From NCBI GenBank assembly GCA_937864375.1, contig CALMJO010000283.1, positions 1 to 6,645 of the forward strand: DNA of 6,645 bases, written 5' to 3'. Source of the stretch: an uncultured Spirochaetota bacterium. Its GTDB lineage: Bacteria > Spirochaetota > UBA4802 > UBA5368. Positions 1 through 5,969 of the stretch are shown here, piece by piece. The position numbers and the translations under genes were made by a program. The notes under the pieces were generated by a model, which worked only from the letters and a program-made list of their open reading frames with translations, made no database searches and had not been told where the DNA came from. Positions within the stretch are counted from its first letter, which is position 1. The number at the start of each line of letters is the position of its first letter.

Positions 1-2273
1 AATAAGTCAGAGTCTGGAATGAAACCCACAAATTTCACTCTTTCCATGACGGCCGGCAGCTCAAGCACGCCTTTCTCTTCCGAGACCCTTCCCGCGAACA
101 GCAGCACGGGAACGTCTTTTTCCACCCCGAACACGCGCTTTTTGTCGGCGTCCATGGGCCTGAATTCCTTCTCCGCCCAGTGCGCGGTGAGAAAAACCCT
201 CGAGGGGTCAAAGCCCATCGAGCCGCCCGTGAGCCACTTGTGCTGGTCGGTGTTGAGCACGAAGAGCCCGTCGAACGCCCTGTAAAAAGTCCGCAGCAGA
301 CGGCGGAGGCGGTCCTTGTTGATCTCGTCGAACTTGAGCACCTTGTCCGCGAACATCATCCAGTCGGTATGGACGTAGAAATGAGCGGGAACCGAGTAGG
401 CGTATTTCAGGTAGAGCGCGACCAGCCCCATCGGACCCTCGGTCGAACAGATGATCCTGTTGTACTCTCCTTCCTTGAATAGCCGGTGGATCTGCAGAAG
501 GTTGGGTATTCTCACGGGCTGCTGCTCGTAGAACGGCATCGTGATCTCCGACACGGGCGGCACCACGATGAGATGGTCGCCGGATTCCAGGGTGCGGCTC
601 GCGACCAGGAAATCTATAGGCAGGTCTTTTTCCCGCACCTCGGAAAGCATGGACTTGAGCACCATGGCCACGCCGTTGGAGTCCTCGAAGGTGTCGGTCA
701 GCCAGAGCGTGCGTTCAGGGTGGCGCAGCTTGCCGTACCGCCCGGCGAACTCCGCGAGGAGGGGCCTGGACTTGTACATGACCCGCGCGCTGGTGAAATA
801 CGCCGCCGCGATGACGGATGACGCGAGGAACGGGAAGGACAGGCCGTCAAAGAATTCCGCGATGTTCACCGAACTCATGGGTTTCTTCCGCTCGTCGTCG
901 AGGTGATCGAAAAGGCTGCGCAGGTGGCCGGGAAGCTCAAGGCGTCCCATGAGTTCCTCGACCTTGAGCGAACCAAGACCGTCGTCTTTCAGCAGCTTTT
1001 TCAGTTTTGAATCCAGGCGGCCGAACAGGAGCGAGGTGAGGCTGTCAAAAATCAATCCTGTCGATTTTTCTATCCTGGGCAGGGCGCGCGCGGGATCATC
1101 CCTTTGCGCCATCGCCATTGACGACGCCTCGAAGAACACCTCGCGGTACGCCCTGGGAACGACGAAGCGCTTGCTGAATCCCGGCACCTTCCCGCTGAAA
1201 CAATCGTGGAACACATTGAGGAAATTCAGCGTGTGCCTGTGCCGCCTGATTTCGGCGAATGCGTTCGTGACCATGAAGGCGATGAGCTTGTCCCTGGCGT
1301 CGCCCTTGTGCAGCAGCATGCGCAGCATCCCGGGGTCCTCCATGTTCAGCCCGATCTGGCAGAAATAATCCAGGAAGGTGATAGCCATCTTTTCGCTGTC
1401 GTTATGCGAACCGAACGGCGCCATGTCGCCCCTGCGAATGGCCTCGAGCGCGAGCGCCGAGCGCTGGATGGTCGTCCCCTGCCGCAGTTCCGGGACGTGC
1501 AGCCGCGAGCCCGTATGCCCGGCGAAAATGCCCATGTGGCTGTCGGAACCTCCCGCCATGGCCTTCCGGTAAGGATTGGCGCAATAGGCGCCGGGAGCGA
1601 TGCCGAATTTTTTGGAAAACCCGTCTATCCTTTCCGGGGTGAGCGATCCGATCCATTCCTTCACCAGCATGTTCTGCCAGGAATCCCGCTGGCCGTTCAT
1701 GACCTCGAAGCGCTCGAACACGAGCGACATCTTGTCGAAGAATTCCATGGGCGGTCCGCCCGACGCCTTGTAGTGGTAAAGCGGGTGCGCCCAGATAGTG
1801 GGAATGTCGTGCTCGAGCGCGTATTCCTGAAACCGGTACACGTCGGATCGCAGTTTCAGGAGCTTTTTCTCCTGCTCGGGTATGAAGCCGTAGGCGAGGA
1901 CATGGATTCCAATCCTGTAATCGGGCACCATGCAGCTGAACTCGGCGCCCGCCAGCACGTCGACGCCCTTCTCCAGAAGCTCCCAGCAGGAGCGCGCGTT
2001 GTTGTGGTTGGTGACGGTGAAGACGTCGCAGCCGTGAGCGGCGAGCACCTTGATCAGGCGTTCGGTCTCCAGCCATGTTTCAGGGATGCCCAGTATTCTT
2101 CCCAGCAGCTCGTCCGGAACGTCGCTGTTGCGATCGTGGCAGTGGAGGTCCATCGTCAGGAACTCGCCCTCCGGAAACCGCCGTGCCTGGCCGTCCAGGA
2201 ACTCGTCGAGCTCCCGCATCACCTCTTTCTTGAACAGCTGTCCCGATTCCATACCGATTCCTCGCTTCATCAT
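1..2273 (-). CDS. PHP-domain metallophosphoesterase fused to GT4 glycosyltransferase (3' end outside window)
   Basis: The frame is open from 2273 to the window edge (757 residues, no stop), so the C-terminus is missing. Residues 41-290 form a PHP domain with a full set of probable metal ligands: H44 and H46 (DLHCH), H90 (TNHN, where TDH is usual), E111 (GAEF), H124, H163 (WAHP), D244 and H246 (GGSDSH). Residues about 300-515 are a charged, mostly helical stretch I cannot assign. From about 519 a GT4-type glycosyltransferase begins: TDTFEDSNGVA at 526-536, STEGPMG at 610-616, HTDWMMF at 635-641, and the donor-phosphate motif AGRVSEEKG at 727-735. The closest GT4 relatives I recall are MgtA/Agt-like lipid glucosyltransferases. 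The final donor-binding E-x7-E motif would lie beyond base 1. The start is uncertain: ATG codons occur at 2273, 2270 and 2252. The last has the better Shine-Dalgarno (GAGGA, 2259-2263, spacing 6). The outermost start is given. No signal peptide is visible, so it is probably cytosolic or at the inner membrane face. Substrates are unknown. Confidence 0.88.
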   Translation of the reverse strand, partial: MMKRGIGMESGQLFKKEVMRELDEFLDGQARRFPEGEFLTMDLHCHDRNSDVPDELLGRILGIPETWLETERLIKVLAAHGCDVFTVTNHNNARSCWELLEKGVDVLAGAEFSCMVPDYRIGIHVLAYGFIPEQEKKLLKLRSDVYRFQEYALEHDIPTIWAHPLYHYKASGGPPMEFFDKMSLVFERFEVMNGQRDSWQNMLVKEWIGSLTPERIDGFSKKFGIAPGAYCANPYRKAMAGGSDSHMGIFAGHTGSRLHVPELRQGTTIQRSALALEAIRRGDMAPFGSHNDSEKMAITFLDYFCQIGLNMEDPGMLRMLLHKGDARDKLIAFMVTNAFAEIRRHRHTLNFLNVFHDCFSGKVPGFSKRFVVPRAYREVFFEASSMAMAQRDDPARALPRIEKSTGLIFDSLTSLLFGRLDSKLKKLLKDDGLGSLKVEELMGRLELPGHLRSLFDHLDDERKKPMSSVNIAEFFDGLSFPFLASSVIAAAYFTSARVMYKSRPLLAEFAGRYGKLRHPERTLWLTDTFEDSNGVAMVLKSMLSEVREKDLPIDFLVASRTLESGDHLIVVPPVSEITMPFYEQQPVRIPNLLQIHRLFKEGEYNRIICSTEGPMGLVALYLKYAYSVPAHFYVHTDWMMFADKVLKFDEINKDRLRRLLRTFYRAFDGLFVLNTDQHKWLTGGSMGFDPSRVFLTAHWAEKEFRPMDADKKRVFGVEKDVPVLLFAGRVSEEKGVLELPAVMERVKFVGFIPDSDL
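2259..2263 (-). promoter_or_regulatory. Shine-Dalgarno favouring an internal start of the PHP-GT gene
   Basis: GAGGA on the minus strand lies 6 bases before the ATG at 2252-2250. The alternative ATG at 2273 has only GAAGG (2287-2283, spacing 9), and that site is buried in a GC hairpin. This favours a protein starting seven residues later (MESGQL). Confidence 0.45.
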
Positions 2274-2278
2274 GAGTG

Positions 2279-2298
2279 CGGGCCTTCAAATCGGCCCG
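2279..2298 (-). promoter_or_regulatory. GC hairpin over the upstream ribosome-binding site of the PHP-GT gene
   Basis: On the minus strand, CGGGCC (2298-2293) and GGCCCG (2284-2279) are perfect complements around an 8-base loop. This gives a six-pair, all-GC stem ending 5 bases before the ATG at 2273. The GG of the GAAGG ribosome-binding site is inside the 3' arm. Either translation starts further down at 2252, or the hairpin limits initiation. The structure is visible in the sequence; the function is inferred. Confidence 0.4.
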
Positions 2299-2337
2299 GT
2301 CAACTCCTGTAATGAAGCGCCCCGTCGTGATGTCCCG

Positions 2338-2364
2338 ATTAAGAAAATGTCAGTTTCCTGTTAA
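2338..2364 (-). promoter_or_regulatory. Weak candidate promoter ahead of the PHP-GT gene
   Basis: The 116-base gap between the hydrolase stop and the PHP-GT start holds an AT-rich patch in otherwise GC-rich DNA. On the minus strand TTAACA (2364-2359) is followed after 15 bases by CTTAAT (2343-2338), which resembles -35 and -10 boxes, although the spacing is short. It could give the third gene its own transcript in addition to read-through from olsB. Confidence 0.2.
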
Positions 2365-2389
2365 TTTTTTCGCCCCGGGCTTCGCCCTC

Positions 2390-3436
2390 TCAGGCGGCGC
2401 GCCCGGCCCCCGAGGCGTGCTTGAAGAAAAACGCGAAGGTCCGGGCCAGCCTGAACGCCTCCCTTAATGCGCCGGGACCGAATTTAACGTCGCCGTGCCC
2501 TATGAGCGGGGTAATGAGCAGCCGGTTCCTGACCCCGTGAACGGTGAGGCAATCGCGTATTTTCAGGGATTCCGCGGGAGGGATTACGCGGTCTTCCGCC
2601 CCGTGAATGAGCGTTACCGGCGCGCTGAGCCCCTTCATGTTTCCAACCACGGACAGCGCTTTCAACAGCCTTTTTACTTTTCCCGATTCTTCGACGATAC
2701 GGCTCCATTGAATCATCCTGAATCCAGGGTCGCTGAAAAGTCTGTTGATGACTGCACGCTCTCCCTCGTTCAATCGGGAAAGGCGCTGCGGCAGAAGCGG
2801 GATGTCCCGCTTGAGGCCGTTGTCCAGGATAGCGGACCTGAGCGCGCCCGGGATCTTTTTGGAAACGCCCGGGGCGTGTCCGATGAAATTATGAAGGATG
2901 ATGAGCCTGCCGTAATCATCAATGTCCTGGCGACCCAGGAGATAGCGCACGGCGGAGGCCACATTGCCGTAGCTGCCCACCACGCAGATCGAGTCGACGA
3001 CGCCCGCCGTCTCCGGCATTGACGCCGCCAGCAGGGCCATTCCGCCGGAAAAGGACGGCGCGAACAGCGAGACCCTGCCGGCTGGACAGAGCGACTTGTC
3101 CCCCGAAAGCGCTGTGATCGTCCCCGCTATGCTCTTCACGGTCCGGAACGTGATGGTAAACGAGGCGATATCCCCGTAAATAGGCGCAATCACCGTGTAG
3201 CCGCACGCCGCGAAGGCCCTGCACACGCCCGCCATCCTCGGGTCCCTGTTCGCCATGGCGGCCATCCCGTGCACCGCCAGGATGGTGCCCCTGCTCCGGC
3301 GCGCGCGGGGAAGATAGACGAGAGCGTCGACGTGCGCGCCTTCCACGCTCAGCCTGGATTCACGGACCCTTATCTTTGACGGCCTCGCCACCTGGCTTCG
3401 CACGATGAATGAAATCCCTGCAATATACGATCTCAT
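2390..3436 (-). CDS. alpha/beta hydrolase family protein (serine hydrolase, substrate unknown)
   Basis: This is a 348-residue alpha/beta hydrolase, probably cytosolic, with similarity to dienelactone-hydrolase or acyl-esterase types. Visible parts: the oxyanion-side HG motif at 56-57 (AVHGM), a nucleophile elbow at 128-132 (SFSGG, Ser130 as nucleophile), the acid in HGAEDRVIP (Asp282) and the base in LIGHGD (His314), so the triad looks complete. The elbow has Ser instead of the usual first Gly of G-x-S-x-G, which still satisfies small-x-Ser-x-small. Residues about 165-270 form a long helical insertion typical of a substrate-covering cap. The start is well fixed: AGGAGGAG at 3453-3446 lies 9 bases before the ATG. 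It sits 57 bases after the olsB-like stop on the same strand with no clear terminator, so co-transcription is likely. Context suggests an acyl-ester or lipid-related substrate, but an unrelated esterase is possible. Confidence 0.85.
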   Translation of the reverse strand: MRSYIAGISFIVRSQVARPSKIRVRESRLSVEGAHVDALVYLPRARRSRGTILAVHGMAAMANRDPRMAGVCRAFAACGYTVIAPIYGDIASFTITFRTVKSIAGTITALSGDKSLCPAGRVSLFAPSFSGGMALLAASMPETAGVVDSICVVGSYGNVASAVRYLLGRQDIDDYGRLIILHNFIGHAPGVSKKIPGALRSAILDNGLKRDIPLLPQRLSRLNEGERAVINRLFSDPGFRMIQWSRIVEESGKVKRLLKALSVVGNMKGLSAPVTLIHGAEDRVIPPAESLKIRDCLTVHGVRNRLLITPLIGHGDVKFGPGALREAFRLARTFAFFFKHASGAGRAA

Positions 3437-3445
3437 CGCTTTAGT

Positions 3446-3453
3446 CTCCTCCT
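3446..3453 (-). promoter_or_regulatory. Strong Shine-Dalgarno of the alpha/beta hydrolase
   Basis: AGGAGGAG on the minus strand, 9 bases before the ATG at 3436. It decides the start, and its strength suggests efficient translation from the shared transcript. Confidence 0.8.
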
Positions 3454-3492
3454 GAATTCATTTCACGACGCATTCGGGATGAACGCCGCCCC

Positions 3493-4365
3493 TCATTTCA
3501 CGAACCGCGCTTCCTTGTAGGAATTATTGAGGTTCCCGAGGTCGAGCACGGTGAAGACGTCGGCGCACCTGAAATTCTTATCCACCGCGGGCTCCCCGCA
3601 CACGCGCGCCCCAAACTTCAAATAGTCGACGATCAGCCGCGGTATGAGCTTGCCCGCCGCCTGCTTTATTGCCTCCGGGCCCATCAGGTCGATAACGCGC
3701 TGCGCCGCGGGAGTAACTTTCATGGCGTACTTTTTCCTGGGCTGAATGCCCAGTTCGTCGGTATGAAAGCCCGAGTCTTTCAGATACCGATACGCGAGCG
3801 CTATTTCGAGCGGCTCCGTCGTCATGATGCTCGAGCAGCCGAACACGTACTGCGCTCCTATCTTTCCCATGTACGCGTAGATCCCTTCCCATAGCAGGCC
3901 CATCATGTTGCTCTTCCTTAAATCCTTTCGAATGCACGCCCTGCCTATCTCCAGTTTTCTCCCTTCCAGTTTCGGGAATGTGCCAAGATGGAATTCCGAT
4001 TCCGAATAAAAATCCGTTGAGTACAGGTTCGAATTCAGCCTGTAAGTGCCCACGCACGCGCCCGAGAGCTTGTCGACGACCATCAGGTGGTCGCACATCA
4101 TGTCGTACCTGTCGATGTCGATGCCAAAGAGCTTCTTCCTGCCAAGGAGCTCGACGATAAACACATCGTGCCTGAGCCTGAGCGCCTGTTCCAGTTCGAA
4201 CTCATTTTCCGCCGTCTTGACGACGTATTCGCCCTTGTCGATCTCCATCGGGACCTTTCCCCTGAAGCCGGCAATCTGGAGCATGTAGGGACGCGCCAGG
4301 AGCGCCCCTATCCCGTTATCATATTTTCCCGCCGTATTTTCGTAAGCCCCTTGAGATATTTCCAT
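3493..4365 (-). CDS. olsB: OlsB-like N-acyltransferase (ornithine lipid / N-acyl amino acid synthesis)
   Basis: This 290-residue protein matches the OlsB/hemolysin-like branch of the GNAT fold. OlsB moves a 3-hydroxyacyl chain from acyl-ACP onto the alpha-amino group of ornithine, giving lyso-ornithine lipid at the cytosolic membrane face. Visible family marks: RLRHDVFIVE at 63-72, CDHLMVVD at 91-98, VGTYRL at 105-110, FYSESEF at 119-125, LEIGRACI at 138-145, LLWEGI at 157-162 and FGCSSI at 175-180. The OlsB-type tail is also present: a hydrophobic LIPRLIVDYLKFGA at 240-253 followed by GEPAVDKNF and ADVF. Length is normal for the family. AGGAGG at 4379-4374, 8 bases before the ATG, fixes the start. 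It is the first gene of the leftward cluster. OlsA, the usual second acyltransferase, is not in the window and could be elsewhere. The amino acid acceptor cannot be read from the sequence; other N-acyl amino acid synthases and exosortase-associated acyltransferases are alternatives. Confidence 0.8.
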   Translation of the reverse strand: MEISQGAYENTAGKYDNGIGALLARPYMLQIAGFRGKVPMEIDKGEYVVKTAENEFELEQALRLRHDVFIVELLGRKKLFGIDIDRYDMMCDHLMVVDKLSGACVGTYRLNSNLYSTDFYSESEFHLGTFPKLEGRKLEIGRACIRKDLRKSNMMGLLWEGIYAYMGKIGAQYVFGCSSIMTTEPLEIALAYRYLKDSGFHTDELGIQPRKKYAMKVTPAAQRVIDLMGPEAIKQAAGKLIPRLIVDYLKFGARVCGEPAVDKNFRCADVFTVLDLGNLNNSYKEARFVK

Positions 4366-4373
4366 TGTGATGT

Positions 4374-4379
4374 CCTCCT
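4374..4379 (-). promoter_or_regulatory. Shine-Dalgarno of the olsB-like gene
   Basis: AGGAGG on the minus strand, 8 bases before the ATG at 4365. It decides the start against an in-frame ATG 39 codons further in. Confidence 0.8.
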
Positions 4380-4512
4380 GTAAAAGGTTTATATGTCGGA
4401 TGAAAGATGGGTGAGCACCCTGAAAAAATGATGAATTTCATGTGAAGTAATAAACAATTCTTCCGGACGCCGGCTTCGCGCTTTTCCCCGATCACAGTAA
4501 AATCTTCACCGT

Positions 4513-4583
4513 TCCTTGATCACCGCTTAACCGTAACCGTTTTCCCTGCACCGGCATGAATCAAATCCTCCTGATCAAGGATT
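4513..4583 (+). promoter_or_regulatory. Inverted repeats enclosing the cyclase ribosome-binding site
   Basis: TCCTTGATCA at 4513-4522 is the exact reverse complement of TGATCAAGGA at 4572-4581. The second copy contains the cyclase Shine-Dalgarno AAGGA (4577-4581), 9 bases before the ATG at 4591. A competing local hairpin is also possible: AATCCT (4564-4569) with AGGATT (4578-4583) around an 8-base loop. Both would hide the ribosome-binding site. Alternatively the two TGATCA-centred copies are a protein operator. Structure seen, function inferred. Confidence 0.4.
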
Positions 4584-4590
4584 AACCCAT

Positions 4591-5934
4591 ATGAAAAACG
4601 ATTTATTTGTACGATCCAACTGGATGATGATTGCGGGGTTGACGACGCTTCTCTGCATCCTCATTATTAACGGGGCGTTCGGGTTGTACTCGCTTAAGCA
4701 GTCCCAGCAAAGGAGCGCCCATTATACGCAGGCGACGGCCGGCGTGAAGGACGTCCAGGCGCTGTTTCTTAAACAGATCAGGACCTGGAAAAATCTCCTC
4801 CTCAGCAGGGAATTCGCCGCAGACTACCGCGCGTACTACTACGAGTTTTCCCGCTACACCGCCCTCATCCAGGACTCCCTGTTCAATCTCCAGATGTCGC
4901 TTTATGGACATGAGGAGATCGAGTCCCGGATCAGGGAAACCCGGGAGCTCCTTGGCGCCCTTTCGGAGGAATACGTCTCGCTGATTTTCGAGATGGAGCG
5001 CTCCCGGAACGCGCGTGATCGCGACCCGGCCTCGATCATGCAGGAGCGGGAGCAGGACGCCATCTCCCGCATGGAGCGCATCGTGAGCGCTATTGACGCG
5101 CTGGCCGCGCAGGAGATAGCGAACGGCAATGTCTACTTTACGGTCATGGTGTCGCTTTCCCTGGCGCTTCTCACGATCGTTTCGCTCTTCATGATCGCCA
5201 GGATAATCGCGGGCAACAGGACCATGCAGAAACGCATACTGAAGATCGGCGAGCGTCTCAACAGCTATCTTCCGCCCCAGCTTGCCAGCTCCATAATGCG
5301 AAATGAAGACTCCCTCGGAGCGTCAACCGAGCGGAAGCACATCACGGTCTGCTTTACCGATCTCCAGGGATTCACCGCGATGACGGAAAGCCTTCCTCCC
5401 GAAACCACCTCATGCGTCCTGAACGATTATCTTCATTCAATGACCGGAATCGCCCATGCGTGGGGTGGGCTGGTGGACAAGTTCATGGGAGACGGAATCA
5501 TGATCCTGTTCGGCGCCATCGACGAATTCAGCGAGACCTCCCAGGCGCTCCGGTGCGCGGGAATGGCGGTCGAGATGCAGAACACCATGAAGTCCCTGAG
5601 AGAAAAATGGCACGCCCAGGGAATCGCTCATTCACTGAGGCTTCGGATCGGGATAAGCGCCGGAGTCGCGACCGTGGGCACGTTCGGACCGGAGGACCGC
5701 AAGGTCTACACCGCCATCGGATCGGTCGTCAACATCGCGTCACGGCTTGAGCAGCTTTGTCCCGTCGACAGGATAATGCTCAGCGAACGGGCGCGACTGC
5801 TCGTGGGAGACAGCTTCAAGTGCGGCAGAGCAGGCACGCACGATGTCAAAGGCATCACCGGGATGCTGAGCGTGTTCGAACTGGCGCCGGAATCGGCGAT
5901 GACATTCAGGGCCGCGCAATTCAAAGGAATTTGA
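4591..5934 (+). CDS. membrane-bound class III adenylate cyclase with N-terminal sensor domain
   Basis: This 447-residue protein makes cAMP from ATP. Residues about 12-33 are a first membrane helix. Residues 34-180 are a probable periplasmic helical bundle resembling the 4HB sensors of chemoreceptors, with KQIRTWKNLLLS at 61-72. Residues about 182-204 are a second membrane helix. A short helical linker (205-225) and the SYLPPQLASSIM entry motif (225-236) lead into the cyclase domain; no HAMP domain fits the space. Catalytic residues look complete: metal-binding D257 (FTDLQGFT) and D301 (FMGDG), adenine-selecting K297 and T374 (VYTAIG), and transition-state N381 and R385 (NIASR). Thr in place of Asp at the second purine-selecting position marks the class IIIb type, several members of which respond to bicarbonate. 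Class III cyclases usually work as dimers. AAGGA at 4577-4581 supports the start. It is transcribed alone, divergent from the lipid cluster. The ligand is unknown. Confidence 0.92.
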   Translation: MKNDLFVRSNWMMIAGLTTLLCILIINGAFGLYSLKQSQQRSAHYTQATAGVKDVQALFLKQIRTWKNLLLSREFAADYRAYYYEFSRYTALIQDSLFNLQMSLYGHEEIESRIRETRELLGALSEEYVSLIFEMERSRNARDRDPASIMQEREQDAISRMERIVSAIDALAAQEIANGNVYFTVMVSLSLALLTIVSLFMIARIIAGNRTMQKRILKIGERLNSYLPPQLASSIMRNEDSLGASTERKHITVCFTDLQGFTAMTESLPPETTSCVLNDYLHSMTGIAHAWGGLVDKFMGDGIMILFGAIDEFSETSQALRCAGMAVEMQNTMKSLREKWHAQGIAHSLRLRIGISAGVATVGTFGPEDRKVYTAIGSVVNIASRLEQLCPVDRIMLSERARLLVGDSFKCGRAGTHDVKGITGMLSVFELAPESAMTFRAAQFKGI

Positions 5935-5969
5935 GAAATCAACCGGGCCTTGACGGGAAGCGCGACGAA
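5935..5969. other. Short convergent gap between the cyclase and pstA
   Basis: Only 35 bases lie between the two stop codons. A weak dyad, GCGCG (5960-5964) with CGCGC (5973-5977), spans the pstA stop, but no T-tract follows on either strand. No intrinsic terminator can be supported; both transcripts probably run into the opposite gene or end by another mechanism. Confidence 0.5.

Larger units (their letters stand above)
4366..4590. promoter_or_regulatory. Divergent intergenic region between the olsB-like gene and the cyclase
   Basis: These 225 bases separate divergent genes and should carry both promoters. On the minus strand TATAAA (4393-4388) could be a -10 box for the olsB-like gene, although it would leave a leader of only about 15-20 bases, and no good -35 is visible. 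Small dyads occur: GGGTG/CACCC at 4409-4420 and ATGAA-T-TTCAT at 4431-4441. GATCAC occurs at 4490-4495 and 4518-4523, and a TAACCG tandem lies near 4528-4539. I find no convincing Pho box or CRP site. Confidence 0.4.

Noticed and set aside
1402..2076. Minus-strand 224-codon frame within the PHP-GT gene, and others such as 3578-4096
   Set aside because: Arg/Gly/Ala-rich, out of frame with the recognised protein domains; a shadow of GC-rich coding.
1206..2312. A 368-codon plus-strand open frame opposite the PHP-GT gene, and similar long ones at 180-821
   Set aside because: It runs in codon register with the sense gene and is open only because that gene uses no TTA, CTA or TCA codons. The minus-strand frame carries clear PHP and GT4 motifs; the plus-strand one has none.
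2371..2388. Hairpin GGGC-TTC-GCCC just after the hydrolase stop as a terminator
   Set aside because: The stem has only 4 pairs and on the minus strand it is followed by an A-run, not a T-run. It cannot be supported as an intrinsic terminator.
4375..4395. A CTGTAAA sequence as part of a Pho box
   Set aside because: No second CTGTCAT-like repeat occurs 11 bases downstream, so the PhoB consensus is not met.
4441..4496. CRP-like half sites TGTGA (4441-4445) and TCACA (4492-4496) upstream of the cyclase
   Set aside because: They are 46 bases apart, while CRP needs 6 bases between half sites.
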